In this document: positions 53,154 through 62,030 of the stretch, in pieces
How positions within the stretch are numbered: position 1 is the stretch's first letter
Layout: each line of letters opens with the position of its first letter
Origin: GCA-2693325 sp964011675
Lineage (GTDB): Bacteria; Latescibacterota; UBA2968; UBA8231
Length of the DNA stretch: 64,000 nt
NCBI GenBank assembly: GCA_964011675.1
Contig: CAXGPR010000005.1
Location: 18,065 to 82,064, forward strand
Direction of reading: 5' to 3'
Notes under the pieces: model-generated
Databases searched by the model: none
The model's input: only the letters and a program-made list of their open reading frames with translations
Told to the model about the DNA's origin: nothing
Made by a program: the position numbers and the translations under genes

Positions 53154-53188
53154 AAAGAGGCCCTCAGCACGCGGACGAGGGCCTCTTT
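53154..53188. terminator. bidirectional terminator between the aminotransferase and aldolase genes
   Basis: A 12-base perfect stem, 53154-53165 pairing with 53177-53188, with T-rich sequence on both outer sides, between convergent stops at 53127 and 53212. Confidence 0.75.
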
Positions 53189-53211
53189 GCTATACAAAAT
53201 CTATAAATTTC

Positions 53212-53898
53212 CTATGAGTTCGCCATCTCGGCGCGGATCTCTTTAATCCACTGCACGCTCTGAGCCACCTTCTCCGCCAATCCATCCCAGTCCTTGGAAT
53301 CTACCAGGTCTTTTGTGATGAGCTTGGAGCCGGCTCCCACCGCTGCTACGCCCGCCTTGACCCATGACTCGAGGCTTTCGCGTGTGGCATCTACGCCGCC
53401 TGTAGGCATAATGCGCGTCCATGGACAGGGGCCTAGGACGGACTTAATAAATGCGGGGCCGCCTACTTCGCTGCCAGGAAACACCTTAACAATCTCGACA
53501 CCCAATTCTTCAGCTTGGCCGATTTCTGTAACCGAACCGCAGCCGGGCGAGTATGCGATTTTACGGCGGTTGCACAGACGAGCAACTTCTTCGTTGAGCA
53601 GAGGGCCAACTACAAAGTTGGCACCGTTGGCAATGTAAAGTGCTGCCGTAGGGGCATCGGCAATAGATCCGACGCCCATGATAACGTCTAGTTTATTCGC
53701 CATGACGTGACGAACGGCTTCGGTGAATACGTGGTGTGCGAGGTCACCGCGATTTGTAAACTCGACGCAGCGCGCCCCACCTCGAGCGCACGCCTCGACA
53801 ATGCGGATAGTAGTTTCGGCATCTTTGTTGTAAAAGACGGGCACAATTCCAGCATCAAATATGGCGTTGAGAACGGCCATTCGATCGTATTGGGCCAT
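53212..53898 (-). CDS. eda: KDPG/4-hydroxy-2-oxoglutarate aldolase family protein
   Basis: A 228-residue class I aldolase. Lys138 in VKVFPG forms the Schiff base, and GIVPVF, GARCVEFTNRG and MPTGGVD are the other family blocks. It splits 2-keto-3-deoxy-6-phosphogluconate into pyruvate and glyceraldehyde phosphate or acts on similar keto acids. AAGGAG is seven bases before the ATG at 53898; the ATG at 53904 is too close to it. It probably works with the mannonate dehydratase in this region. Confidence 0.88.
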   Translation of the reverse strand: MAQYDRMAVLNAIFDAGIVPVFYNKDAETTIRIVEACARGGARCVEFTNRGDLAHHVFTEAVRHVMANKLDVIMGVGSIADAPTAALYIANGANFVVGPLLNEEVARLCNRRKIAYSPGCGSVTEIGQAEELGVEIVKVFPGSEVGGPAFIKSVLGPCPWTRIMPTGGVDATRESLESWVKAGVAAVGAGSKLITKDLVDSKDWDGLAEKVAQSVQWIKEIRAEMANS

Positions 53899-53955
53899 TG
53901 TCATACTCCTTAATTGTTATGTTTTCAAAGAATAGAAAGGTCTGTTGTTTAGTCC

Positions 53956-54717
53956 TTAAGATAGGCCAAATTGGCATTCTTGCACGGGGAAATGACCGTA
54001 GCGGTCTTCGCCGCGGACAAGGATTGCTGGCCAGCGCTCGCCTGTCGAATTAACAGAAATCTGCTTTACATACGGCGGAACAAAGCGCACGGTCAAGCCG
54101 CAGCGGCGTCTATTTGAAGCGTTGGGATTACTCGCGTGATACAGCTGCCCGTCGTGGATGGAAATCTGTCCAGCTTTGAGTGCCATATCGGTCGCCTGAC
54201 TGGTGTCGACGTATTCGTCTGGAATGGACTGGTTGATGCTAAGTAGGTTTCCATCTTTGTCTGATTTTGCGTGCATGGCGATGCCGTCTTTGTGAGACTT
54301 GGGAATTGCTTGCATACATCCATTTTCTACGTCTGCATCATCAATGGCAATCCACGCGGTATGCGCTTCGGCCGGCTCTAAGCCCCAATAGGTAACGTCC
54401 TGATGCCAGGCAACAAACTTCTTGGCTTCCGGGTCGGGATATTTGCAAAAGAAGTGGGTTGATAGCAAAAGGATATCTTCTCCCATAACTGCTTGTATGG
54501 CATCGAGGATTCGACTATCGGTGGACAGTCGCCATATGAATTCGTCCGTCAAATGACGCGCCTGGAGGCCGATCTGACACTTTTCACGTCCTTCTTGTGT
54601 CTCTAACTCGTCAAAGCAGAATCGGTAGTGGTCGATTTCTTCTTTTTCGAATATGTCTATTCCCGTGACGTAGCCTTGCTCGGCATACAACTGTCCCATT
54701 TCTGTGTTCGTAGCCAT
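53956..54717 (-). CDS. phytanoyl-CoA dioxygenase (PhyH) family protein
   Basis: A 253-residue Fe(II)/2-oxoglutarate oxygenase. Metal ligands are His105 and Asp107 (HQDVTYW) and His194 (QLYHASNP), with an Arg a few residues later for 2-oxoglutarate. Substrates in bacteria are diverse. It is the gene before the aldolase on the same strand, 57 bases away, so they may be one transcript. Confidence 0.9.
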   Translation of the reverse strand: MATNTEMGQLYAEQGYVTGIDIFEKEEIDHYRFCFDELETQEGREKCQIGLQARHLTDEFIWRLSTDSRILDAIQAVMGEDILLLSTHFFCKYPDPEAKKFVAWHQDVTYWGLEPAEAHTAWIAIDDADVENGCMQAIPKSHKDGIAMHAKSDKDGNLLSINQSIPDEYVDTSQATDMALKAGQISIHDGQLYHASNPNASNRRRCGLTVRFVPPYVKQISVNSTGERWPAILVRGEDRYGHFPVQECQFGLS

Positions 54718-54971
54718 GGTTGCTCTATTTTCTTTGCTTTTTCTATTGAGGTTTTTTTATGTGCCTTGCTGGCGGTTGCATATGAATGCTCTGTTTTACT
54801 ATGCGCAGCATGATAGGCATAATATATACGAAACTGAGCTCGACACCAATGTGAGTGATAATGGTGCAAGGTGGGCGAGGAAGAAGAATGAGAAGATGTT
54901 GTTTGGCTTGAGTAAGCGTATTAAACTGATCTCGTTTTAACACGAATGCGATTCTATAGGAGTTCGTTTGT

Positions 54972-56216
54972 ATGCCATCGATTTTAACTAATGAGGGACT
55001 GTTCGCTGATAGCGCATTTTTTGCCGAGAAGCATCGTATAGATGAACTCACAGATTTATTCAAATTTTCTGAACGCCGCGTGCTGATGGGAAAAGGGGCT
55101 ATAGTGAATTTGGAAGATGAGTGTCAGCGCTTAGGCGTTACTCGTGCGCTACTCGTGTGCGATCCCGGTGTAAATAAACTGGCTGCGGAAGTGCGCGGCG
55201 CGTTGGCAGGAACTCACATAGAGCTTGTCGGAGAGTATGATGGAGTCGTGCGCAATCCAACTGTTGAGAGCGTGTCTAATTGTGCCGATGCGATCGTCTA
55301 TGCCGGCTGTGATGTCGTAATTGCACTGGGAGGAGGAAGCACGTTGGATACGGCCAAAGCCGCGGCCTGCGTGGCTACCACGGCTACATCGATTGATGCG
55401 TATTGGGGCTTTGATTTGATTCCCGAACCTGCGCGGTGTCCTGTTATTGCCGTGCCAACTACGGCCGGCACGGGGAGTGAAGCTAGTCGCGTGTCAGTCA
55501 TTGCTGATTTCGAAGGGAAAAAAGCGGTGTACAGCGACTATCTACAGCCGCGTGTTGCTTTAGTTGACCCTCTTTTACAGCACAGCTTGCCCCCGTTGCT
55601 GACTGCGGTGACGGGTCTTGACGCGCTTGGTCACGCGCTTGAGTGCACGGCTTCAAAAAAAAGCCATGCGTTAGGAGATGCCGTGGCTCGCGAGGCGTTG
55701 CAAGCAGGTGCTGCGGCTTTTGTTCGAGCGATAGAAAATGGGGCACAAGATAGCGTAGCGCGCTACGGGATGGCCCGCTGCGCGCTCTTAGCCGGTTTGT
55801 TGCTCAGTCCAATTAACACGGGCGCTGGTCATGCATTGGGATATGGTATCGAAAAAATTTCCTATGAACGGGGTAATCCCGTGCCGCACGGGGCGGCTGT
55901 AGCGTTGGTATTGCCGGGTGTCATACGTCACAATGCGCCTGTTGCGGCAGACAAATACTACTATGCTGCGGGTGTAGCGGGATTCGATCTGAAAGATAAG
56001 AGCCGTGAGGACGGTGTGGACTTGGCTGCGGGCTGGATCGAAGATCTACGCCGTCGTTACACGCCTTACACCTCTCTACGAGCAGTAGGGATAGAGGAAG
56101 GTGACATTCTGCGAATGGTCGAATTGGCCATGACTGTTCGTCGTCTGCTGGATCCCAATCCGGTTGAAGTGCTGCCCGAAGACGCAGAAGCTATCTACCG
56201 AAGTATATTCAACTGA
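54972..56216 (+). CDS. iron-containing alcohol dehydrogenase
   Basis: A 414-residue family III dehydrogenase. NAD binding reads GGGSTLDTAK and PTTAGTGSEAS, and the metal histidines are in DALGHALE, INTGAGHALGYG and VPHGAA. It oxidises or reduces an alcohol, perhaps lactaldehyde, glycerol-like or a hydroxy-acid substrate. TAGGAG is nine bases before the ATG. It diverges from the PhyH gene across 254 bases. Confidence 0.92.
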   Translation: MPSILTNEGLFADSAFFAEKHRIDELTDLFKFSERRVLMGKGAIVNLEDECQRLGVTRALLVCDPGVNKLAAEVRGALAGTHIELVGEYDGVVRNPTVESVSNCADAIVYAGCDVVIALGGGSTLDTAKAAACVATTATSIDAYWGFDLIPEPARCPVIAVPTTAGTGSEASRVSVIADFEGKKAVYSDYLQPRVALVDPLLQHSLPPLLTAVTGLDALGHALECTASKKSHALGDAVAREALQAGAAAFVRAIENGAQDSVARYGMARCALLAGLLLSPINTGAGHALGYGIEKISYERGNPVPHGAAVALVLPGVIRHNAPVAADKYYYAAGVAGFDLKDKSREDGVDLAAGWIEDLRRRYTPYTSLRAVGIEEGDILRMVELAMTVRRLLDPNPVEVLPEDAEAIYRSIFN

Positions 56217-56310
56217 TCGAAGTTTTGCGTTTTGTATCTACATCGGATTGATTATTTAGCTGAGCTGTGGGTTCGATATATACGCAGTCATTTCAAGGAG
56301 AGTATTGAAT

Positions 56311-56808
56311 ATGTCATTTGACTCTATGTTACAGCGGCAGATTATGGGGCGTTTCGCCACGGGCGTGACCGTTATAACGACGCGTTTTGGAGAAGAATTT
56401 TCGGGTATGACGGCCAACGCTGTCATATCCCTTTCCCTCGATCCGCCGTTGGTGGCCGTCTGCGTCGATAGGGGGGCCAGTATGCACGATCACCTGAGTC
56501 AGGGGAGATGCTTTGCGATCAACATACTGCGTTTAGACGGCGAGGAAATATCTAACCGCTTCGCCAAGCCTGGGCCCAAGAACTTCTCCGACCTGCACGT
56601 TGAGGAAGCGGAAACAGGTGCACCAATTCTATCGGATGCTCTTGCGTGGTTGGACTGTCGCTTAGTGCAAACGGTAGAAACGGGAGATCACGACCTGTTT
56701 TTAGGAGAGCCCCTAGCGGGAGCGACGGGCGAAGGTGCGCCGCTGCTATACTACGGTGGCCGTTACGATGAGCTTACTTCTGGCACCGTACGTGAGGATC
56801 GCGCTTAG
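56311..56808 (+). CDS. flavin reductase-like (HpaC-type) domain protein
   Basis: A 165-residue FMN-binding split-barrel protein: GRFATGVTVITTR, GMTANAVISLSLDPPLVAVCVDR and FAINIL are the family core. It supplies reduced flavin to a monooxygenase or acts as a flavin reductase. AAGGAG (56295-56300) precedes the ATG at 56311. The pcp gene starts two bases after its stop. Confidence 0.9.
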   Translation: MSFDSMLQRQIMGRFATGVTVITTRFGEEFSGMTANAVISLSLDPPLVAVCVDRGASMHDHLSQGRCFAINILRLDGEEISNRFAKPGPKNFSDLHVEEAETGAPILSDALAWLDCRLVQTVETGDHDLFLGEPLAGATGEGAPLLYYGGRYDELTSGTVREDRA

Positions 56809-56810
56809 CC

Positions 56811-57410
56811 GTGCATGGCGTGCTGCTGACGAGTTTTGTCCCTTTCGGCAAGTTCTCAGTTAATCCATTGCAGCAAATCGCCGAGTCGCTTCACGGAGAG
56901 CATACAGAAGGCTACAGAGTAGAGAGCATTGTGCTGCCCGTAGAATTTGGCCCAGACGTAGAATCTGTGCTACCGGCGATAGAGCGCATTCAGCCCCATC
57001 TTGTGCTCTCATTGGGCTTGGCTTCATGGGCTCCGTGCATCTGGGTCGAGCGGATCGCGCTGAATTTGCGATGCGTGGACGGCGGAGAGCGCCCTATCGT
57101 CGAGCAGGGACCAGCAGCTTATTTCGCTCGCCTAGATTCGGAATCTGTAGCTTCCGCGATTTGAGCAGTTGACGTCCCTGCCATAGCGCACGTCTATGCC
57201 GGGAACTATCTGTGCGATCACATAATGTATCATGTTTTGCATTATTTGGCGCGGGACGGTGATTCGCGCCGAGCAGGATTTCTTCATCTGCCGCAGTCTA
57301 GCGCGTTGGCTATAGATATGGGATGTGATCAGGGCCCTTCTCTTTCCTTGCAGCAGATGGAAGTGGGCGTGCGTGCGGGGATTGCATCGGTGCTACGTGC
57401 CCGGTCATAA
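56811..57410 (+). pseudogene. pcp: pyroglutamyl-peptidase I gene with an internal TGA
   Basis: From the GTG at 56811 the frame reads LLTSFVPFGKFSVNP and VERIALNLRCVDGG (with the catalytic Glu), then TGA at 57162. The same frame continues with AIAHVYAGNYLCDHIMYH, holding the catalytic Cys, and GFLHLP, holding the catalytic His, to TAA at 57408. Without the stop the protein would be 199 residues, normal for Pcp. The 117-residue product lacks Cys and His, so it is inactive unless the stop is bypassed or an assembly error. It normally removes N-terminal pyroglutamate. Confidence 0.8.
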
Positions 57411-57443
57411 AGATGGTCGTTCTACGCAGCTAAGCGATCAAAT

Positions 57444-58499
57444 TTATTCTTTCATTACCATGCTAATGGCCGACTTCATGTAACCCATGGCAAAAGCCAT
57501 CCCAGCGTGCCAAGGTGCTTCGCAATGCATCTGAGGCGTGTGGTCGGGAATCAGGACACCGTCAAAGTTGTTGTCGCGTAGTATACGTAAAATGCGGACC
57601 ATATCGATGTCTCCTTCGTCTACAAAGACTTCCTGATAGCGAGGGACGGTACCCGTTACGTTGCGAAAATGCACGTAGAATACTTTGTCCTGTCGACTGT
57701 ATTGCTCGGTGGCTTGGTACACATCACCTTGGGTCATTTCGGCAATTGAACCAAGGCAGAACTCGAGTCCGTTAGAAGGGCTTGAGTTCATGTCAATAAG
57801 GCGCTGGTAAAGTTGAGGTTGGTAGACTAAGCGCGGTGTTTGTCGTAGTACGGGAACCGGTGGATCGTCTGGATGCGCGGCTAGTTTGACGCCTTCTTCT
57901 TCAGCCACAGGAAGGACGGCTTCGAGAAACGCATGTAGTCGTTGCCATAGTTCTTCATGCGATATATTGGGAACTGTCCCAGTGGACGTCTGCTCATTGT
58001 ATATCATGTTCCACACCATGCCGTTGGGCACGGGAGTCTGGTCGACCGCCTCCATACAGGCTGATGCCGCGCCGCCGCGGGCGGCGGGCAGCATTACGCG
58101 AGAGCATACACCCGCCAAGCTGAAATTGTAGCCAATAATGGGGATGCCTGCCCGTCCAACATTGCGTATCATCATCTTGAGGTCTTCAAGTTGGGCATTT
58201 TTTCGCGGACCATCGAGGAGCACGTCGTACCAGTGTGCTGGATCAAAGTTTTCTATTGCTTCTAGCGCCAGACCGGCCTCGTTTACCTCGCGTCTCAGTG
58301 CGCTGAGTTCATCGATGGTCCACAGTGGGCTTCCGGCTCGTCCCCATCCGTTGCCGTTTTCGATAGGCTGACCGTCTCGCCGTCCGTGCGCAAAGTAGTC
58401 GCATAGATGCGCTACGATGTGCGTAGCACCAGCCTGCACGGCAAATTGGTAGTGGTCGCGATTGAGTAAGTGGCGATAGAGTCCTAGTCCGAGTTTCAC
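57444..58499 (-). CDS. uxuA: mannonate dehydratase (UxuA family)
   Basis: A 351-residue TIM-barrel enzyme turning D-mannonate into 2-keto-3-deoxygluconate. GVKLAAHPDDPP, NGLEFCLGSIAEM, FYVHFRN and IPDHTPQM are family blocks with metal ligands. It is shorter than E. coli UxuA, lacking the large middle insert. The GTG at 58499 follows AGAGG by eight bases. It links to the KDPG aldolase gene and possibly the uronate-dehydrogenase-like SDR for hexuronate breakdown. Confidence 0.85.
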   Translation of the reverse strand: MKLGLGLYRHLLNRDHYQFAVQAGATHIVAHLCDYFAHGRRDGQPIENGNGWGRAGSPLWTIDELSALRREVNEAGLALEAIENFDPAHWYDVLLDGPRKNAQLEDLKMMIRNVGRAGIPIIGYNFSLAGVCSRVMLPAARGGAASACMEAVDQTPVPNGMVWNMIYNEQTSTGTVPNISHEELWQRLHAFLEAVLPVAEEEGVKLAAHPDDPPVPVLRQTPRLVYQPQLYQRLIDMNSSPSNGLEFCLGSIAEMTQGDVYQATEQYSRQDKVFYVHFRNVTGTVPRYQEVFVDEGDIDMVRILRILRDNNFDGVLIPDHTPQMHCEAPWHAGMAFAMGYMKSAISMVMKE

Positions 58500-58579
58500 A
58501 GAAATACCTCTTTTGCAATTGATGAACATAGCATACTAATAAAGTACAGCATAAACACAAACGGGAGAATCTAATACCG

Positions 58580-58981
58580 ATGTCAGGCAGAATAGAGAAG
58601 AGCGACGAAGAGTGGAGAGAGCAGTTGAGCGAAGAAGCGTATGTCGTGGCGCGCTGCGGCGGTACAGAGCGAGCCTTCACCGGCAAATACTGGAATTACA
58701 AGGGTGTTGGTGTATACTGCTGTGCTTGTTGCGGTAAGGAACTATTCAGTTCAGATTGTAAATACGATTCGGGTTCTGGTTGGCCTAGTTTTTGGCAGCC
58801 GGTCGATGGGGAGTGTGTCAGTGAAAAAACGGACACGAGTCACGGTATGGTGCGCGTTGAGGCCGTGTGCCAGCGCTGTCAGGCCCACTTGGGTCACGTT
58901 TTTCCTGACGGGCCTCCGCCAACCGGTTTGCGCTACTGCATGAACTCGGCCTCACTGCGTTTTGTCGAGCGCACGACGTAA
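58580..58981 (+). CDS. msrB: peptide-methionine (R)-S-oxide reductase
   Basis: A 133-residue enzyme reducing methionine-R-sulfoxide in proteins. The catalytic Cys120 is in RYCMNSASLRF, and two CxxC pairs (CCACCG and CQRC) bind structural zinc. SGSGWPSFW is the substrate loop. GGGAG lies twelve bases before the ATG. Confidence 0.96.
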   Translation: MSGRIEKSDEEWREQLSEEAYVVARCGGTERAFTGKYWNYKGVGVYCCACCGKELFSSDCKYDSGSGWPSFWQPVDGECVSEKTDTSHGMVRVEAVCQRCQAHLGHVFPDGPPPTGLRYCMNSASLRFVERTT

Positions 58982-59156
58982 AGAAACCGCCGATTAGCAG
59001 GTGCCGCTGGTAATACAAAAAATGTCGCTGCAGCAAGAATGTACGCGGTTGCACGGTGCTCCTTTCGAGAAAAAAGTGGTAAGCATGCAAGTTGATTTGA
59101 TACCAAGTTGTGCGAGGTCACAACCATTTTTTTTATAAGCACGACATTTTCTGCGC

Positions 59157-59188
59157 AAAAAAAGGAGCCTAGCTTTTAGCTAGACTCC
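59157..59188 (-). terminator. intrinsic terminator after tRNA-Lys
   Basis: On the minus strand a 10-base stem with one wobble (59188-59179 and 59173-59164, loop TAAAA) followed by seven T (59163-59157). It is the clearest Rho-independent terminator in the window. Confidence 0.9.
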
Positions 59189-59197
59189 CATTTTTTA

Positions 59198-59273
59198 TGG
59201 TACGCCCACTTGGACTCGAACCAAGGACCCGCTGATTAAGAGTCAGCCGCTCTACCAGCTGAGCTATAGGCGC
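59198..59273 (-). tRNA. tRNA-Lys(CUU), CCA encoded
   Basis: On the minus strand the cloverleaf folds: acceptor GCGCCTA with TGGGCGT, D arm with GCTCAGCTGGTAGAGC, anticodon arm GCTGA CTCTTAA TCAGC (anticodon CTT), T arm with GGTTCGAGTCC, discriminator A and encoded CCA. It has a promoter upstream and a terminator downstream. Its charging enzyme is the class I LysRS at 17.0 kb. Confidence 0.97.
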
Positions 59274-59304
59274 ACACAAATTCTTTCTTTATTTGCAGGG
59301 AAGA

Positions 59305-59333
59305 AAGATAGCCGAGCCGCATGTCATTGTCAA
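59305..59333 (-). promoter_or_regulatory. promoter of tRNA-Lys
   Basis: On the minus strand TTGACA (59328-59333), 17-base spacer, TATCTT (59305-59310), about 25 bases before the mature tRNA 5' end. Confidence 0.7.
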
Positions 59334-59377
59334 GGTGTCAGCGCCTTGAATGCATTGCAATTTTACTGCCTAATCCC

Positions 59378-59406
59378 TTGACATTTCTGATGATAGAGCG
59401 TAGAAT
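59378..59406 (+). promoter_or_regulatory. promoter of the TPR/efp/accBC operon
   Basis: TTGACA at 59378-59383, 17-base spacer, TAGAAT at 59401-59406. The next start codon is at 59480, so the leader is about 67 bases. It is divergent from the tRNA promoter. Confidence 0.65.
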
Positions 59407-59479
59407 AGCTCCTCGTCTTTAGAGCAGTTAGTCGCCTGCGTTCCATGTATCTTAATCCCGTTACTTCCCCTGCGACACG

Positions 59480-60925
59480 ATGGCTGATCGATTGGCAAAA
59501 CTGGAAAAGGCTTATCGCCAGAATCCAGATTTCCCGTTTTTTGCTCGCCTGGCTGATCTTTACCTGAAGAGAGGCAAGGCTGAGTCTGCACTAGAGATCT
59601 GTCTACAAGGCTGTCAGGATTTCCCTGAATATGCTACGGGCTTTTTGGTGCTGGCTAGGTGCTATGAGGCGAGTGGAGCCGTCGAAGAAGCGCGCGATGC
59701 GCTAGATCAAGCTTTGCGCATTGACCCGGTTAATCCCAAGGGGTACGAGCGTCTATCTGCTATCTACAGCGAGCTTGGCGTGCCCACCCTAGCCTTAAAG
59801 ACGCTGCAACAAGCAGCTATACTAGATCCCTTTGCTGAAAAACTTCCGTCCAGGGTGGACGAGTTGACGTATGAAGTGCGTTTGGAATCTACTCGCGAGC
59901 AGGATAATGGAGAGGTTGACCCATATATAACGCCGGATCTGGAGACGGCAGATGGGGAAGCGAGTCGCGCGGGAGATAATATTCCGGAATCTGTTCGAGA
60001 TGAAGCGGTTGGAGTAGAGCTTTCCTTTGAGGATGAACGAGATGTCCTAATGCGCGATGGGAACTTCGTCTCTGCACGACATGACTCTGGCCAGGTGGTT
60101 GAGTGTGAAGCCGGGCAGGGGGTGCTGAATGATGGAGCATCGGATTTTGGTGTCGTAAGTCCCGAGGAAGATCAACCGAATGAAGACGAGTACAGCGGTT
60201 CTAATGAATCTACTCCTGATCTAGATGACGTGAGGACTAAGGCTGAAGACGATGATCTGTTTGTCGTTGACGAAGAAAAGATCCAAGATAGAGAGGAGGA
60301 AACTGCGCCGGATATGCGTTCTGCGGAGACGCGCTTTGTTGCAGATCCAGATGAGGGTTTTGAGAAGATGGATTGGAATTATGCCGAAGCGAGTCTCGAT
60401 GCTGCTGGAGCAGATATACATGCCGACGGACTGCCTGCAAACAGTACTGCTGAGAAGTCTGGGACTCAGGTCCCCGATCTGGGTGATACGTTGGATATTT
60501 CCGAATCGAAAACGTCTACTGGTGTAATAAAAGAGCAACAGGAGCCGATTGATGAGGCATCTGCAGACTTAGGTCAGGCTAAGGTCGAGTCTGAAGAGGT
60601 GGAGGATGATGACGAGCGTCGTAATGGACGGGGTGGCGGTCTAGGGGCGCGAGGTGATGATGAATTGCTGAGACTGTTTCAAGAGATTGAGACGCAGGGC
60701 AGCGACGAAGTGGATGCTTCAATCGAAGTAGGAGGTCTGATAGATATGGATATGGAGGAAGAGCGGCAGCGTATCACGACGCCGACTCTTGCCGAAATAT
60801 ACACGATACAGGGACTGACGCAAAAAGCGATTGAGACCTATCGCGAATTGCTAGATCAGGATCCCCAAAACGATTTTATTAGGCGTAAGTTAGAGGAACT
60901 GGAAAGCAGCGGCAGCAAAAAATAG
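59480..60925 (+). CDS. TPR protein with long acidic linker
   Basis: A 481-residue cytoplasmic protein (no signal). The first 140 residues are about four TPRs (FFARLADLYLKRGKAESAL, GFLVLARCYEASGAVEEA, NPKGYERLSAIYSELG). Residues 145-400 are low-complexity and very rich in Asp, Glu, Ser and Ala. The end carries another TPR, TPTLAEIYTIQGLTQKAIETYRELLDQDPQN. It may tether two partners through a flexible linker. It lies 24 bases before efp. Confidence 0.75.
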   Translation: MADRLAKLEKAYRQNPDFPFFARLADLYLKRGKAESALEICLQGCQDFPEYATGFLVLARCYEASGAVEEARDALDQALRIDPVNPKGYERLSAIYSELGVPTLALKTLQQAAILDPFAEKLPSRVDELTYEVRLESTREQDNGEVDPYITPDLETADGEASRAGDNIPESVRDEAVGVELSFEDERDVLMRDGNFVSARHDSGQVVECEAGQGVLNDGASDFGVVSPEEDQPNEDEYSGSNESTPDLDDVRTKAEDDDLFVVDEEKIQDREEETAPDMRSAETRFVADPDEGFEKMDWNYAEASLDAAGADIHADGLPANSTAEKSGTQVPDLGDTLDISESKTSTGVIKEQQEPIDEASADLGQAKVESEEVEDDDERRNGRGGGLGARGDDELLRLFQEIETQGSDEVDASIEVGGLIDMDMEEERQRITTPTLAEIYTIQGLTQKAIETYRELLDQDPQNDFIRRKLEELESSGSKK

Positions 60926-60949
60926 CCTACAGGGAGATGGACACTAGCA

Positions 60950-61507
60950 ATGGCAGATACGACAGATTTCCGCAATGGATTTTGCATGCTTATAGACGGA
61001 GATATTTTCTCCATCGCTGAGTTTCAACATGTCAAACCGGGCAAGGGCGGCGCCTTTGTTCGCACCAAACTGAAGAATATGCACACGGGCGCCGTACTGG
61101 ATCGGACATTTCGTTCGGGCGACAAAGTTGATGAAGTTCGGCTCGAGAAACGTGAAATGCAGTATCTGTATTCTGAGGCTGATTTGTACTATTTTATGGA
61201 CTTGGATACATACGAACAAATGGGCATTGCATCTGGCGTTGTGGGTCAGGCGGCTAATCTGTTGAAAGAAAGCGAGAACGCCTACGTTCTTATTGCTCGC
61301 GATGCTGCGATAGGCGTCGATTTGCCGAATTTCGTTCTACTTGAGGTTACACATACTGAGCCCGGAATTAAGGGTGACACGGCTACGGGAGCGACTAAAC
61401 CGGCTACGCTGGAAACAGGATACCAGGTACAGGTTCCGCTTTTTGTAAACCAGGGAGACAAACTTAAAATCGACACGCGTACGGGCGATTACGTCGAGCG
61501 AGTTTAG
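60950..61507 (+). CDS. efp: elongation factor P
   Basis: A 185-residue three-domain translation factor that relieves ribosome stalling at polyproline. The modifiable lysine is Lys32 in KPGKGG, followed by AFVRTKLKN. The C-terminal OB domain has YQVQVPLFVNQGDKLKIDTRTGDYVER. It precedes accB, the usual bacterial arrangement. No genes for lysine modification are seen nearby. Confidence 0.97.
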   Translation: MADTTDFRNGFCMLIDGDIFSIAEFQHVKPGKGGAFVRTKLKNMHTGAVLDRTFRSGDKVDEVRLEKREMQYLYSEADLYYFMDLDTYEQMGIASGVVGQAANLLKESENAYVLIARDAAIGVDLPNFVLLEVTHTEPGIKGDTATGATKPATLETGYQVQVPLFVNQGDKLKIDTRTGDYVERV

Positions 61508-61532
61508 TTCGTCAGAAAGAAGGGGAATCGTA

Positions 61533-62012
61533 GTGAACGAAGATAAGATAAAACGAATACTAAAACTGTTTCAAGACAGTGAGGTAGAAGAAATAGAGGT
61601 CGAGAGCGGTTTTTTTCGGACCCGGTTGCGTGTTAGTCGACGCAAGGTTAGCGATGTGTCAACCGCCTCCGTGGTGCAGGCGGCACCAGCTCCTAGTATG
61701 CCTGCCCTCGCCGATCCTGCTGAACCCAGTAGTTCTGCTTCTGAATCTGGAGCAGTTGTGGTTGATGATGGTTTACATCAGGTGTTATCGCCTATGGTGG
61801 GGACCTTTTACAGAGCCTCTTCTCCAGAGTCGGATGCGTTCACTAAAGAGGGAGCAGCTGTTAAGAGCGGTCAGACCCTGTGTATTATAGAGGCCATGAA
61901 GATCATGAATGAAATTCCAGCGGATATCGCAGGTCAGGTAGTAGATATCTTGATCGAAAATGGTCAGCCCGTTGAATATAACCAACCGCTGTTCACCATC
62001 CGACCCGCTTGA
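61533..62012 (+). CDS. accB: acetyl-CoA carboxylase biotin carboxyl carrier protein
   Basis: A 159-residue carrier. The biotinylated lysine is Lys123 in EAMKIMNEI. A Pro/Ala/Ser-rich flexible stretch (about 45-80) precedes the biotinyl domain (LSPMVGTFYRASSPESDAF onward). The GTG start at 61533 has AAGGGGAA upstream. It is cotranscribed with accC 18 bases downstream. Confidence 0.96.
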   Translation: MNEDKIKRILKLFQDSEVEEIEVESGFFRTRLRVSRRKVSDVSTASVVQAAPAPSMPALADPAEPSSSASESGAVVVDDGLHQVLSPMVGTFYRASSPESDAFTKEGAAVKSGQTLCIIEAMKIMNEIPADIAGQVVDILIENGQPVEYNQPLFTIRPA

Positions 62013-62030
62013 GGCGAATAGAGTCTGCCA

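Noticed and set aside
16706..57410. Recoding of TGA (selenocysteine or Trp) to explain the broken pcp and ABM genes
   Set aside because: TGA is a normal stop at many intact genes here (for example trxB and the phosphopantetheinyl transferase gene), the positions are not Cys or Trp in the families, and one ABM stop is TAA.
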